From assembly GCA_964543795.1 (NCBI GenBank), contig CAZIZN010000005.1, positions 124,001 to 188,000 of the forward strand: 64,000 bases of DNA. Direction: 5' to 3'. Positions 33,162 to 41,040 of this stretch are shown here, piece by piece; position 1 is the first letter of the stretch; the number at the start of each line of letters is the position of its first letter. A program made the translations under genes and the position numbers. The notes beneath the pieces are model-generated. The model ran no database searches and was not told where the DNA came from. It worked only from the letters and a program-made list of their open reading frames with translations. Source of the DNA: JACKIC01 sp964543795 (GTDB taxonomy: Bacteria > Planctomycetota > UBA1135 > UBA2386).

Positions 33162-34781
33162 ATGGCAGGGGTACGCACGCTCGCATCGGGTTTCCTGCGC
33201 TCGGCGGAGCGCTTCCCCGACCGACCGGCGATCGAGTTCGACCGGCAGGTCCTGACCTACCGCCAGCTCGCGGACCGCGCCGGCAGCTTCGCCGCGACCC
33301 TGGACCGCCACGCGCCCGGGGGGCGACTGCCGCGCACGGCCGTGTTCGGGCACCGTTCGCTGACGGCCTACGCCAGCGTGCTCGGCGCGCTGCTGCGCGG
33401 GCACGCCTATGTGCCGCTGAACCCCGCCTTCCCGTCGGACCGCACGCGCGAGATGCTGGCGCGCTCGGGCTGCGACGCGGTCGTCGTCGACCAGGGCGCG
33501 CTGCGCCAGATCGACGACGTGCTGGCCGGCCTCGATCGGGATCTGGTCGTGCTCGCGCCGGAGGCCCAAGACGTGGTGGACCTCGCGGCGCGCTGGCCCC
33601 GGCACCGGTTCCTCGGCGCTGCGGACCTCGTGCCCGCCCCCGGCGCCGACCGCGCCGCCGCCGTCGGCCGCGTCGACCCGGACGCGATGGCCTACCTGCT
33701 CTTCACCTCGGGCAGCACCGGTCGGCCCAAGGGCGTCATGGTCGCGCACCGCAACGCGACGACCTTCGTCGACGCGATGGTCGAGCGCTATGCGATCACC
33801 GAGCACGATCGCTTCTCGCAGACCTTCGACCTCACGTTCGACCTCTCGGTGTTCGACATGTTCGTCTGCTGGGAGCGCGGCGCGTGCCTCGTCTGCCCCA
33901 CGCAGGCGCAGAAGTCGCTGCCCGCGAAGTACGTCAACGACTGCGGGCTCACGGTGTGGTTCTCCGTGCCGTCGACCGCGGTGCTGATGCAGCGGCTGCG
34001 CCTGCTCAAGCCCGGCATGTATCCGGGTCTGCGCTGGAGCCTGTTCTGCGGCGAAGCGCTGATGGCCGAGACGATGCAGGCCTTCGCCGCGGCGGCGCCG
34101 AACTCGATCTGCGAGAACCTCTACGGCCCGACCGAGCTGACGATCGCCTGCACCCTCTACCGTTGGGATCCGAAGACTTCGCCCGCCGAATGCCACGCCG
34201 GCATCGTGCCGATCGGCCACGCCTACCCGGGCATGACCGTGCGGATCGTCGACGCCGGACTCGCGGTCGTGCCGGAGGGCGAGACCGGCGAACTGCTGAT
34301 GGCCGGTCCGCAGGTGTCGTTGGGATACCTCGACGACGCCGAACGCACGGCGGCCGCCTTCGTCGTTCCGCCGGGCGCCGACGCGGTGCATTACCGCACC
34401 GGCGACCTGGTCCGCCGCAGCGCGCCGGAGGCGCCGCTCGTCTACCTCGGGCGGGTCGACAACCAGATCAAGATCCAGGGCTACCGCGTCGAGCTCGGCG
34501 AGGTCGAGGAGGTCGTGCGCACCGAGGCCGGGGTCGAGGTCGCGGTGGTGCTCGGCTGGCCGATGTCGGCCGCCGGCGCCGAGGGCCTCGTCGGTTTCGT
34601 CTGCGGCGCCGGCCTCGACGTCGCGGCGGTGCGCCAGAAGGTGCAGAAGCGGCTGCCGGCCTACATGCAGTTGAACGAGGTCCGGCAGGTCGCCGAGTGG
34701 CCGCTCAACGCGAACGGCAAGATCGACCGGCGCGCGCTCCGGGGCCTGCTCGAGGCCCGCGACGCGGCGCGAACCACCTGA
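33162..34781 (+). CDS. Stand-alone NRPS-type adenylation enzyme
   Basis: A 539-residue AMP-forming enzyme with the amino-acid adenylation cores in order: A3 'LLFTSGSTGRPKGVM' near residue 185, A4 'FDLTFDLSVFDMF' near 225, A5 'NLYGPTE' near 325, A7 'YRTGDLV' near 410, A8 'GRVDNQIKIQGYRVELGEVE' near 430 and A10 'NANGKIDR' near 520 with the catalytic Lys. The Asp in A4 is typical for alpha-amino-acid binding. It has no fused carrier or condensation domain; the separate carrier protein gene just before it is the likely partner. It activates an amino acid with ATP and loads it onto the carrier. The substrate was not deduced. Confidence 0.85.
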   Translation: MAGVRTLASGFLRSAERFPDRPAIEFDRQVLTYRQLADRAGSFAATLDRHAPGGRLPRTAVFGHRSLTAYASVLGALLRGHAYVPLNPAFPSDRTREMLARSGCDAVVVDQGALRQIDDVLAGLDRDLVVLAPEAQDVVDLAARWPRHRFLGAADLVPAPGADRAAAVGRVDPDAMAYLLFTSGSTGRPKGVMVAHRNATTFVDAMVERYAITEHDRFSQTFDLTFDLSVFDMFVCWERGACLVCPTQAQKSLPAKYVNDCGLTVWFSVPSTAVLMQRLRLLKPGMYPGLRWSLFCGEALMAETMQAFAAAAPNSICENLYGPTELTIACTLYRWDPKTSPAECHAGIVPIGHAYPGMTVRIVDAGLAVVPEGETGELLMAGPQVSLGYLDDAERTAAAFVVPPGADAVHYRTGDLVRRSAPEAPLVYLGRVDNQIKIQGYRVELGEVEEVVRTEAGVEVAVVLGWPMSAAGAEGLVGFVCGAGLDVAAVRQKVQKRLPAYMQLNEVRQVAEWPLNANGKIDRRALRGLLEARDAARTT

Positions 34782-34809
34782 GTCGCCGCAACCCGGCCGT
34801 TTCGAACCG

Positions 34810-35610
34810 ATGCGACCCGTGACCGTGTTCTTCCGCGACGACGACATGGGCGGGGTCACCGGCCCGTTGCTCGCCGTGATGCGGCTGCTGCGCGAACTCG
34901 GCGTGCCGTGCAACTACCAGGTCGTGCCCGCCTACCTCAGCGAGGAGGTCGCGGCGCTGGCGCGCGCCGAACGGGCCAAGGCGCCGGATCTCGTGCACTT
35001 CAACCAGCACGGCCTGCGGCACAAGCAGGTGATCGGCGGCAGGGAGGAGTTCAGCGAGTTCGATGGCGGCCGCGGGCTGGACGACCAGCGCCGCGACATC
35101 GAGGCCGGCCGGCGCGTGCTCGAACGCATGCTCGGCGCCGACTTCGACGGCCGCATCTTCACGCCGCCGTGCCACAAGTACGACGAGGCCACCCTGCGGG
35201 CCCTCGAGGACGTCGGCGTCGAGGTGCTGTCGGCGGGCGTGCGCACCGGCCGGGGGGCGCGTTGCTACTACCGGGTGGGCGGCCTGCTGCGCCGCGTCGC
35301 GTTCCTGGGCAAACGCGTCTCCTACCACGGCCGGCGCATCCCGCGCACGACCCTGGTCGAGGTGTCCGCCTGCATCGACGTCGACATGCACTACGGCGCC
35401 GAGGTCGAACGCGGCCTCGACGACCTGTGGCGCGAGTTCGAACACTGCCGGACCCGGCTCGACGTCGTCGGCGTGATGCTGCACCACGCGTGCTACACGC
35501 GCGAGTCCAAGGTCGTGACGCTGCGGCGCTTCGTCGAACGGCTGCAGGCCGACCCGGGCGTGACGTTCCGCAGCATCCAGGACGTCGCGGCCGCCGCGGC
35601 CGCGAGCTGA
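34810..35610 (+). CDS. NodB-like polysaccharide deacetylase-fold protein
   Basis: A 266-residue protein with the NodB barrel pattern: 'VFFRDDDMGG' at the N-terminus (catalytic base and metal Asp), 'VHFNQHGL' near residue 62 and 'RIFTPPCHKYDEATL' near 115, then 'VGVMLHHACYTRES' with a late His. These enzymes remove acyl groups from sugars or, in some subfamilies, act on other amides. There is no signal peptide, so it is cytoplasmic. Its position 28 bp after the adenylating enzyme gene suggests that it belongs to the same pathway, perhaps trimming an N-acyl intermediate, but it could equally serve cell-surface sugars. Confidence 0.75.
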   Translation: MRPVTVFFRDDDMGGVTGPLLAVMRLLRELGVPCNYQVVPAYLSEEVAALARAERAKAPDLVHFNQHGLRHKQVIGGREEFSEFDGGRGLDDQRRDIEAGRRVLERMLGADFDGRIFTPPCHKYDEATLRALEDVGVEVLSAGVRTGRGARCYYRVGGLLRRVAFLGKRVSYHGRRIPRTTLVEVSACIDVDMHYGAEVERGLDDLWREFEHCRTRLDVVGVMLHHACYTRESKVVTLRRFVERLQADPGVTFRSIQDVAAAAAAS

Positions 35611-35636
35611 CGCTCCTCTCGCGCGTGGATGCGGGC

Positions 35637-35642
35637 TAGCCT
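35637..35642 (+). promoter_or_regulatory. TAGCCT -10 box of a probable leaderless promoter
   Basis: TAGCCT follows CGGGC and lies nine bases before GTG 35652 (mqnD). Confidence 0.6.
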
Positions 35643-35651
35643 CTCGGCGCC

Positions 35652-36512
35652 GTGAACGCGCCGACTCGCCTGCCCTTCGGCTTCTCGCCGTGCCCGAACG
35701 ACACCTTCGCGTTCTGGGCCGTCGTGCACGGTGCCGTGCCGACCCCGGGCCTCGTCTTCGAACCCGTGCTCGCCGACATCGAAGCGCTCAACGAACGCGC
35801 GGTGTCGGGTCGCGATCCGCTCGCGGTGACCAAGCTGTCGATGCCGGCGCTGGCGCGCGTCGCCGACCGCTACACGGTGCTGCCGGCCGGGGCCGCGCTC
35901 GGCTTCGGCTGCGGCCCGCTGGTGGTGCGCCGCGCCGATTCGCCGCTGCGGTCGCTCGACGATCTCGCGTCGGCGACCGTGGCGATCCCCGGCGCCAACA
36001 CGACCGCGTTCCTGCTGCTGAAGAGCCTCGGCCCGGCGCCGCGCCGCGTCGTGCCGATGCGCTTTCACGAGGTGATGCCGGCGGTGGTCGCCGGCCGCTG
36101 CGACGCCGGCCTCGTGATCCACGAGAGCCGCTTCACGTTCCGCGACCACGGGCTCGAGCAGGTCGCCGACCTCGGGGAGCTCTGGGAACGCGCCACGGGC
36201 GGGCCGCTGCCGCTCGGCGTCATCGCCGCGCGCCGCGAGCTCGGCGCGGCGACGCTGGGACGGATCGGCGCGGCGCTGCGCGCGTCGGTGCAACTGGCGC
36301 GCCGTTCGCCCGAACTGCCACGGGCCTGGGTTCGGCAGCACGCGCAGGAACTCAGCCGTGACGTCCAGGAACGCCACATCGCGCTCTACGTGAACGACCA
36401 CACCGTCGACCTCGGTGCCGTCGGTCGCCGGGCGATCGAGGAGATGATCCGGCGCGGGCGCGCGGCCGGTGTGCTGCCCGAGGGGCCGCCCGTGTTCGCG
36501 GAGGACGCATGA
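35652..36512 (+). CDS. mqnD: MqnD: 1,4-dihydroxy-6-naphthoate synthase
   Basis: A 286-residue member of the MqnA/MqnD family. The N-terminus 'FGFSPCPNDTFAFWA' and the later 'VTKLSMPALARV', 'GCGPLVVRR', 'IPGANTTAFLL' and 'GLVIHESRFTF' are characteristic of MqnD. In the futalosine route to menaquinone it cleaves cyclic de-hypoxanthinyl futalosine to 1,4-dihydroxy-6-naphthoate in the cytoplasm. No other mqn gene is in the window, so the pathway genes are scattered. The GTG start follows a TAGCCT box by nine bases, marking a transcription unit separate from the upstream cluster. The stop overlaps the next start (ATGA). Confidence 0.85.
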   Translation: MNAPTRLPFGFSPCPNDTFAFWAVVHGAVPTPGLVFEPVLADIEALNERAVSGRDPLAVTKLSMPALARVADRYTVLPAGAALGFGCGPLVVRRADSPLRSLDDLASATVAIPGANTTAFLLLKSLGPAPRRVVPMRFHEVMPAVVAGRCDAGLVIHESRFTFRDHGLEQVADLGELWERATGGPLPLGVIAARRELGAATLGRIGAALRASVQLARRSPELPRAWVRQHAQELSRDVQERHIALYVNDHTVDLGAVGRRAIEEMIRRGRAAGVLPEGPPVFAEDA

Positions 36513-37636
36513 CGTTCCCGCTGCTCGCCGCGGCGGCGTTCACGCTGGCGACGTTGCTGGTGGCGACGCTGGCGATGGTGCTGCTGCGGTTGTGGCGGCC
36601 GGTGTCGCGGCGCGCGTGGAAACGGCTCGGCTGGCTGCACCTGGCGCTGTTCGCGCTGCACCTGTTCGTGACCTTCCCCGCAGCACTCGGCCTGCTCGGT
36701 TCGCGCGGTCTCGGCACGCGGCCCCAGGAGCGGGCCTACGCGGGTCCGCGGCTCGGCGCCGACGGCCGGCTCCTGGTGCAGACCTGGGCCTCGTTGCGGG
36801 CCGAGCAGGAGGGAACCGCCCCCGCGGTCGCCGCGGACGTGCTCGCCGCCGCCGCGGCGCGCGCGCACTCGATCCCCAGCAGCGGCGTCGTGGTGCTGCG
36901 GGCGTTCCGCGTCGAACCGCGCCAGGAGCCGCCCGTCGCGGCGGTCGTGCTCGTGCACGGGCTGTTCCGCTCGGCGATGGAGCTCGAGCCTGTGGCCGCG
37001 ATGCTGCACGAACTGGGCTGCGAGTGCTGGCTGCTCGAGCTGCGCAACCACGGCGGCAGTTCGAGGGCGCCGTTCACCGGCGGACTGCGCGAGAGCGACG
37101 ACGTCGTCGCCGCCTACCACTACGTGCGGGCGCAGGCGGGCCGCGAACGAACGCCCGTCGCCCTGTTCGCCGTGAGCCTCGGCACGATCGCCGCCTCGCT
37201 CGCCACGGTGCGCTGCGAAGGCCTGGCCGGCCTCGCGCTCGACGCGCCGATGGAGGATCTCGGCGCCGCCGCCCTGCGCATGCTCGCCTTCGCGCGCGCG
37301 GGGGATCGCCGCTCGTGGTTCCGCGTCGATCCGCCCTGGAGCGGGCTCGTGCTGCGCGCGCTCGAGGCGTGGTCGGGCTTCCGCATCGCCGACGCGTCGC
37401 CGCAGGCGGTGCTCGCCACCCTGCCGCACGACCTGCCCGTGCTCGTCGTCGGCGGGGCCGAAGACGACCGGGCGCCGCCCGCGCGCGTCGAGGAGCTGTT
37501 CCTACGCCTGCCGATGCCGGCGGCGAGGAAGCAGCTCTGGATCCGGCAGGGCTCCGGCCACGGCGACGTCTGGATCGACGATCCCGCCGGCTACGCCGAG
37601 CGGCTCGCACGCTGGCTCGCGCAGCTGCGGCGCTGA
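36509..37636 (+). CDS. Membrane-anchored alpha/beta-hydrolase
   Basis: A 375-residue protein. Residues about 5-27 and 42-62 are hydrophobic helices that anchor it in the membrane. The hydrolase fold begins near residue 145: 'VVLVHGLFRSAMELEP' (oxyanion loop), 'LELRNHGGSS', nucleophile Ser in 'FAVSLGT' near 225, acid in 'GGAEDDRAP' near 320 and His in 'GSGHGDVW' near 350. It resembles YheT/EMB8-like and lipase-like hydrolases. The substrate is unknown. The ATG overlaps the mqnD stop, so both are co-transcribed. Confidence 0.75.
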   Translation: MTFPLLAAAAFTLATLLVATLAMVLLRLWRPVSRRAWKRLGWLHLALFALHLFVTFPAALGLLGSRGLGTRPQERAYAGPRLGADGRLLVQTWASLRAEQEGTAPAVAADVLAAAAARAHSIPSSGVVVLRAFRVEPRQEPPVAAVVLVHGLFRSAMELEPVAAMLHELGCECWLLELRNHGGSSRAPFTGGLRESDDVVAAYHYVRAQAGRERTPVALFAVSLGTIAASLATVRCEGLAGLALDAPMEDLGAAALRMLAFARAGDRRSWFRVDPPWSGLVLRALEAWSGFRIADASPQAVLATLPHDLPVLVVGGAEDDRAPPARVEELFLRLPMPAARKQLWIRQGSGHGDVWIDDPAGYAERLARWLAQLRR

Positions 37637-37662
37637 GGCGTCGCGCGGCGCTCCGGCGCCCG

Positions 37663-38322
37663 TCAGCGGCGCACGAACAGGCCCAGCACGTGCCCCGAGC
37701 CGACCACGAACAGCGGCCGCGCGGCCAGCTGGTCGAAGCCGCTCTCGTGGGCGATCGCCCGCACGCGCGCGTTGCGCAGCACGTTCTTCCGCGACTTGCC
37801 GAACAGGCGCACGCGGACCTCGCGCAGCAGGTTCTTCAACGAGGTGGCCGAGAACCACGTGACGATCACCGCCTTGCGCGCGACCCGGAAGAGCTCGCGC
37901 AGGTGCCGTTCGCGCAGCTCCTGGGTCTCGAGGTGGTGCGAGAGGCGGAAGCTCACGACGACGTCGACGCTGCGGTCGGGCAGCGGGATCTCGAGCGCGG
38001 AAGCGCGCACGTAGTGGCGGCCGTCCGTGCCGTGGTCCGCCTTGTTGAGGCCGACCATCGTGAACGACCAGTCGCCTTCGACGAGCCGGCGGCAGCGGGT
38101 CGCGAGGAAGTCCGAGAGGCGGCCGTGCCCGCAGGGCAGGTCGAGGATCGTCTCGACGTCGCCGATGCGGGCGAAGTAGCGCAGCAGCAGCGCGCGTTCG
38201 CGGCGATCGGACAGCTTGCGATGCAGCTTGTGCTGGTAGTCCGCCTTGTAGGCGGAAGCGCCGCGCGCGCTGTTGTAGTTCTGCAGCTTGCTGCGCTGCA
38301 TCGGGGCGTTGAGGTCGGTCAT
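37663..38322 (-). CDS. Class I SAM-dependent methyltransferase
   Basis: A 219-residue methyltransferase. The SAM-binding motif I is 'ETILDLPCGHGRLSDFLA' near residue 60, followed by 'ALEIPLPDRSVDVVVSFRLSHHL' (motifs post-I and II) near 115. It fits the Methyltransf_11 type acting on small molecules or lipids. It lies 34 bp downstream of the Kdo-kinase-like gene on the same strand; the pair may act on a lipid or surface glycan. The ATG was chosen because the first residues after it (T-D-L-N) begin the alignable region. Confidence 0.75.
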   Translation of the reverse strand: MTDLNAPMQRSKLQNYNSARGASAYKADYQHKLHRKLSDRRERALLLRYFARIGDVETILDLPCGHGRLSDFLATRCRRLVEGDWSFTMVGLNKADHGTDGRHYVRASALEIPLPDRSVDVVVSFRLSHHLETQELRERHLRELFRVARKAVIVTWFSATSLKNLLREVRVRLFGKSRKNVLRNARVRAIAHESGFDQLAARPLFVVGSGHVLGLFVRR

Positions 38323-38356
38323 CGGGCGGCGGAAGGGGATCGGGGAGCAGGCGGAA

Positions 38357-39088
38357 TCAGCCGAAGTAGACGAGGAACACGGCGGCGAGCGCACGGCGCA
38401 GGTCGTTGCCGATCAGGGTGCGGCGCCGGAGGCGGCGCCAGAGGCGCCGGGCCTCGACACGGTCGCCCGCGGTGTAGGCGAGCAGGATCCGCCACCGTTC
38501 GCCGCGCGAGAACTCGCGGCGGCGGCTCGGCGAGAAGGCGGCGCGGAAGAGGTCGATCGCGGCCGAGTTCCTGCCCAGCAGGGTGCGGGGGAAGACGATC
38601 GCATTCGGCGCGTCGCAGAGGACCAGGTCCGCGGCGCCTGGATCGCCGACCACGAGCACGTTGCGCGGCATCGGTGCGTTCCAGAGGAAACCCTTCTCGT
38701 GCAGCCGCCGCAGCATCGCTCCCAGCGCCGCGCAGAGCCGCCGACGCTCGTGCCAGCCGGCGCCTTTCAGGACGCTCTTGAGCGAGTCGGCGTCGGACAC
38801 CAGCGCGGTGACGACCGTCGAGTGGTCGACGCAGCCCAGCCGGCGCCGTTCGCGCCAGGCGAGCGGCGGCGTGCAGCGCAGGCCGAGCCGCGAGGCGGCC
38901 TCGAGGTTGGCGTGCTCGCGCTGCGCGCGGCTGCGGCGGCCGAACGACTGCAGCCAGCGCAGGCCGCGGTTGCGGTAGGTCTTCTCGACGGCTGGGCCAT
39001 CCGGGGTCGCAACCACATCGACCGTGCATCCCGGCTCGTCCTTGAGCCGCTGGCGGAGCGCGGGGGCTGGTTCTGGACCGCTGGGCAT
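38357..39088 (-). CDS. Lipopolysaccharide (Kdo/WaaP-type) kinase-family protein
   Basis: A 243-residue protein-kinase-fold enzyme of the Kdo kinase/WaaP/Rio-like group. Landmarks are 'AVEKTYRNRG' with the ATP-binding Lys near residue 36, 'REHANLEAASRLGL' with the conserved Glu near 62, 'LHEKGFLWNAPMPRNVLV' as catalytic loop near 130 and 'DLVLCDAPNAI' where the DFG Asp occurs near 155. The usual catalytic Asp of the HxD loop is not obvious, so activity is uncertain. Substrate by analogy is an LPS-core sugar. A TAGCAT box lies 14 bases upstream of the ATG. Confidence 0.7.
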   Translation of the reverse strand: MPSGPEPAPALRQRLKDEPGCTVDVVATPDGPAVEKTYRNRGLRWLQSFGRRSRAQREHANLEAASRLGLRCTPPLAWRERRRLGCVDHSTVVTALVSDADSLKSVLKGAGWHERRRLCAALGAMLRRLHEKGFLWNAPMPRNVLVVGDPGAADLVLCDAPNAIVFPRTLLGRNSAAIDLFRAAFSPSRRREFSRGERWRILLAYTAGDRVEARRLWRRLRRRTLIGNDLRRALAAVFLVYFG

Positions 39089-39102
39089 CGACCGGGGAGC
39101 CG

Positions 39103-39108
39103 ATGCTA
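39103..39108 (-). promoter_or_regulatory. TAGCAT -10 box upstream of the Kdo-kinase-like gene
   Basis: TAGCAT preceded by CGAGC on the minus strand, 14 bases before the ATG at 39088; the leader would be only a few bases. Confidence 0.4.
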
Positions 39109-39137
39109 GCTCGGTCGCCGGTCCGCGGCCACCCGCC

Positions 39138-39959
39138 TCATGGGCGGCGCAACTCCCGATCCAGCGCGCTGGTCAGGTCGTGTTCCGGCCAGGCCCTGCC
39201 GGGCGTCATCGTGACGAGGTTCGTGTGCATGAGCGGGTGCTCGACCTTCGGGCAGGGCAGGTCGAGCCAGGCCCGCGTGGCGAGCACGGCGAGCACCTCG
39301 GCCGGGTAGAGCTGCATCCCGGGGTCGTCGAACACCCCTCTGTCGTGCGCTTGCTCGAGGTGCAGGTCGAGCACGAGCGCCAGTTGCTGGCCCAGCAGGC
39401 GCGTCTCGCCGGTCCACTGCGCGACGATGCCTTCGTAGGGGCCCAGGCGCTGCGTCGCGACGGCGCGCCCGGAGTTGCGCAGCCGCAGCAGTTCGCGCGC
39501 GAACAGCGCCAGATGGTCCGATTCGCCGAACGCGTGGTCGGGCAGGTCGTGCAGCAGGTCGTAGAGCGGCCCGCCGCGCGGGTCGTCGAGCGCGATGCCG
39601 AGCAGCGTCGAGATCGCGCCGTGCGCGAGCGAGAACGGCAACCCGGCTGCGCTGCCGCGGCGGCCCGGCTGCGCGTTCTGCCTCGCGCGCAGCAGCAGCG
39701 AACCGCGCCGCAGCGCGTGGCCGATGCGCGCCTCGTCGAAGCCGCCGCCGTCGCCGCCGAGCACCCGCAGGAATCCGTTGCCGAGGTGCCAGGTGCCGAG
39801 CATCCACGCCGACACGTTCACCTGGGCGCGCCGACGCGGATCGCCGAGGCCGGCGCGCAACTGCGCCTCCTGGTCGTCGCGCAGGTAGCGACGGTTCGCC
39901 GGCCGTTCGGCCCATTCGCCGAGCTTGCGCCGCAGACTGGTGATCGCGGTCAGCGACAT
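39138..39959 (-). CDS. Conserved-looking protein of unknown function
   Basis: A 273-residue cytoplasmic protein, mostly helical, with no signal peptide. It has 'NVSAWMLGTWHLGNGFLR' near residue 50, 'SLAHGAISTLLGIALDDPRGGPLYDLLHDLPDHAFGESDHLALF' around 110-155 with several His/Asp, and a C-terminal 'LATRAWLDLPCPKVEHPL'. I do not recognise the family. The start is fixed by a TAGCCT box seven bases upstream; it is divergent from the membrane protein at 40014, with the two -10 boxes 27 bases apart. Confidence 0.65.
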   Translation of the reverse strand: MSLTAITSLRRKLGEWAERPANRRYLRDDQEAQLRAGLGDPRRRAQVNVSAWMLGTWHLGNGFLRVLGGDGGGFDEARIGHALRRGSLLLRARQNAQPGRRGSAAGLPFSLAHGAISTLLGIALDDPRGGPLYDLLHDLPDHAFGESDHLALFARELLRLRNSGRAVATQRLGPYEGIVAQWTGETRLLGQQLALVLDLHLEQAHDRGVFDDPGMQLYPAEVLAVLATRAWLDLPCPKVEHPLMHTNLVTMTPGRAWPEHDLTSALDRELRRP

Positions 39960-39966
39960 GGAGCAC

Positions 39967-39972
39967 AGGCTA
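39967..39972 (-). promoter_or_regulatory. TAGCCT -10 box of a probable leaderless promoter (divergent pair, left)
   Basis: TAGCCT on the minus strand, seven bases before ATG 39959. It faces the TAGACT box at 40000-40005. Confidence 0.55.
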
Positions 39973-39999
39973 GCTGTTCATGGCGCCGTGCACGATGCA

Positions 40000-40005
40000 T
40001 AGACT
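40000..40005 (+). promoter_or_regulatory. TAGACT -10 box of a probable leaderless promoter (divergent pair, right)
   Basis: TAGACT on the plus strand, eight bases before GTG 40014. Confidence 0.55.
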
Positions 40006-40013
40006 GCGGCGCC

Positions 40014-40829
40014 GTGACGCTCCTGCGCTGGTTGCTCTACGGGCTCCTGCCCGCCGTCGCTGCCGTGCTCCTGTTCGTCGGCGCAGCGGGTCCGCGGTAC
40101 GCGGCGGCAGGCCTCGCGGCCGGCATCGTGGTGCCGTACGGCCTGCTCGTCGCCTGGCCCGATTGGCCGTGGCAGCTCGGGACCGGCGCGGGCACCGCGA
40201 TGCCCTGGTTGTTCTGGAGCATCGCCGCCGCCGGGCTCACGGGCCTGCTCCACGACGTGCGCCTGTTGCCCCGGCCGCTGACGATCGTCTGCGAAGCCGC
40301 GCTCGTCGTCTGGCTGCCCTGGGCGCTCGCAGCACCGCTGCGCCGGCACTGGAGCTTCGAGGCCGGCCTCCTGCACCTGGGCGCGGCATGGTGCGGCCTG
40401 CTGCTGGTCTGGTGGGCGCTGCGCGGCGCCTCGGAACGCCGGCCCGGCATGCTCGTGCCGCTCGGCGCGTGCCTCTGTCTGGGCGGCGATCTGTGGCTCG
40501 TGTTGGCGCGCGAACACGACCTGTCGTGGCAGCTGCTCGCCGCGGGCATCGCCGCGCTCGCGACGGCGTTGCTCACGGCCACCTGGCGGCGGCCGTTCCA
40601 GCTCGGCAGCGGGGCGACGCTCGTACTCGTGCTGTTGCACGGCGGCGTGCTCTTCGCATGCCGGGTCTACGCGAACCTGCCCAGGCAGCCGCTGCTGCTG
40701 GCGCTGCTCGCGCCGCTGCCGCTGTGGATCGCGGCGCACAAGGCCTTCGACGAGAGCCGGCGCACGGGCGCCTGCATCGGGCTCGCGGCCACCGCGGCGA
40801 TGACCGCCGCGGCCGCCGGTCTCTGGTGA
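40014..40829 (+). CDS. Polytopic membrane protein, paralogue of the 0.0 kb membrane protein
   Basis: A 271-residue integral membrane protein with eight or nine hydrophobic segments, similar along its length to the protein at 12-851 (shared 'RRPGM' element, the following hydrophobic segment and a 'W-R-R' after the next helix). No functional motif was seen. GTG 40014 is preceded by TAGACT at eight bases and no Shine-Dalgarno, so translation is probably leaderless. A run of Trp/Pro residues near the N-terminus ('WPDWPW') sits between helices one and three. Confidence 0.75.
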   Translation: MTLLRWLLYGLLPAVAAVLLFVGAAGPRYAAAGLAAGIVVPYGLLVAWPDWPWQLGTGAGTAMPWLFWSIAAAGLTGLLHDVRLLPRPLTIVCEAALVVWLPWALAAPLRRHWSFEAGLLHLGAAWCGLLLVWWALRGASERRPGMLVPLGACLCLGGDLWLVLAREHDLSWQLLAAGIAALATALLTATWRRPFQLGSGATLVLVLLHGGVLFACRVYANLPRQPLLLALLAPLPLWIAAHKAFDESRRTGACIGLAATAAMTAAAAGLW

Positions 40830-40852
40830 GCCGGCGTCGCGGCTGGGGTGCG

Positions 40853-40903
40853 GCGGCCGTCGGCTCCAACTCAGGTGGGCGTTGCCGGTGGTCCGCGCGG
40901 TTC
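40853..40903 (+). repeat. 51-bp direct repeat, copy 1
   Basis: Matches 40990-41040 with two mismatches in 51 bases. Both copies lie in the spacer between the convergent genes ending at 40829 and 41041, 137 bp apart. Confidence 0.85.
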
Positions 40904-40912
40904 TCAGTAGCA

Positions 40913-40948
40913 GTTCATCCGTGAGGACACGGTCCCCGAGGGATGAAC
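40913..40948. repeat. Nested inverted repeat between the 51-bp repeats
   Basis: An outer 8-bp stem GTTCATCC/GGATGAAC encloses an inner GGAC-ACG-GTCC stem. There is no U-run. It might be a bidirectional termination element, a small structured RNA or a protein site. Confidence 0.45.
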
Positions 40949-40989
40949 GTGGGTGCGGCTCGGCCTGTCGCCGTTGAGCCGCGGCCGCT

Positions 40990-41040
40990 GCGGCCGTCGG
41001 CTCCAACTCAGGCGGGCGTTGCCGATGGTCCGCGCGGTTC
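40990..41040 (+). repeat. 51-bp direct repeat, copy 2
   Basis: Partner of 40853-40903; it ends exactly at the base before the stop codon of the minus-strand secreted protein gene at 41041. Confidence 0.85.

Noticed and set aside
34810..35610. A nodulation or chitin-oligosaccharide pathway, because of the NodB-like fold.
   Set aside because: No NodA, NodC or glycosyltransferase partner is nearby; the fold is widespread and the neighbours point to amino-acid activation.
40913..40948. A tRNA or other known structured RNA in the nested hairpin.
   Set aside because: It is too short and lacks any cloverleaf or conserved loop sequences.
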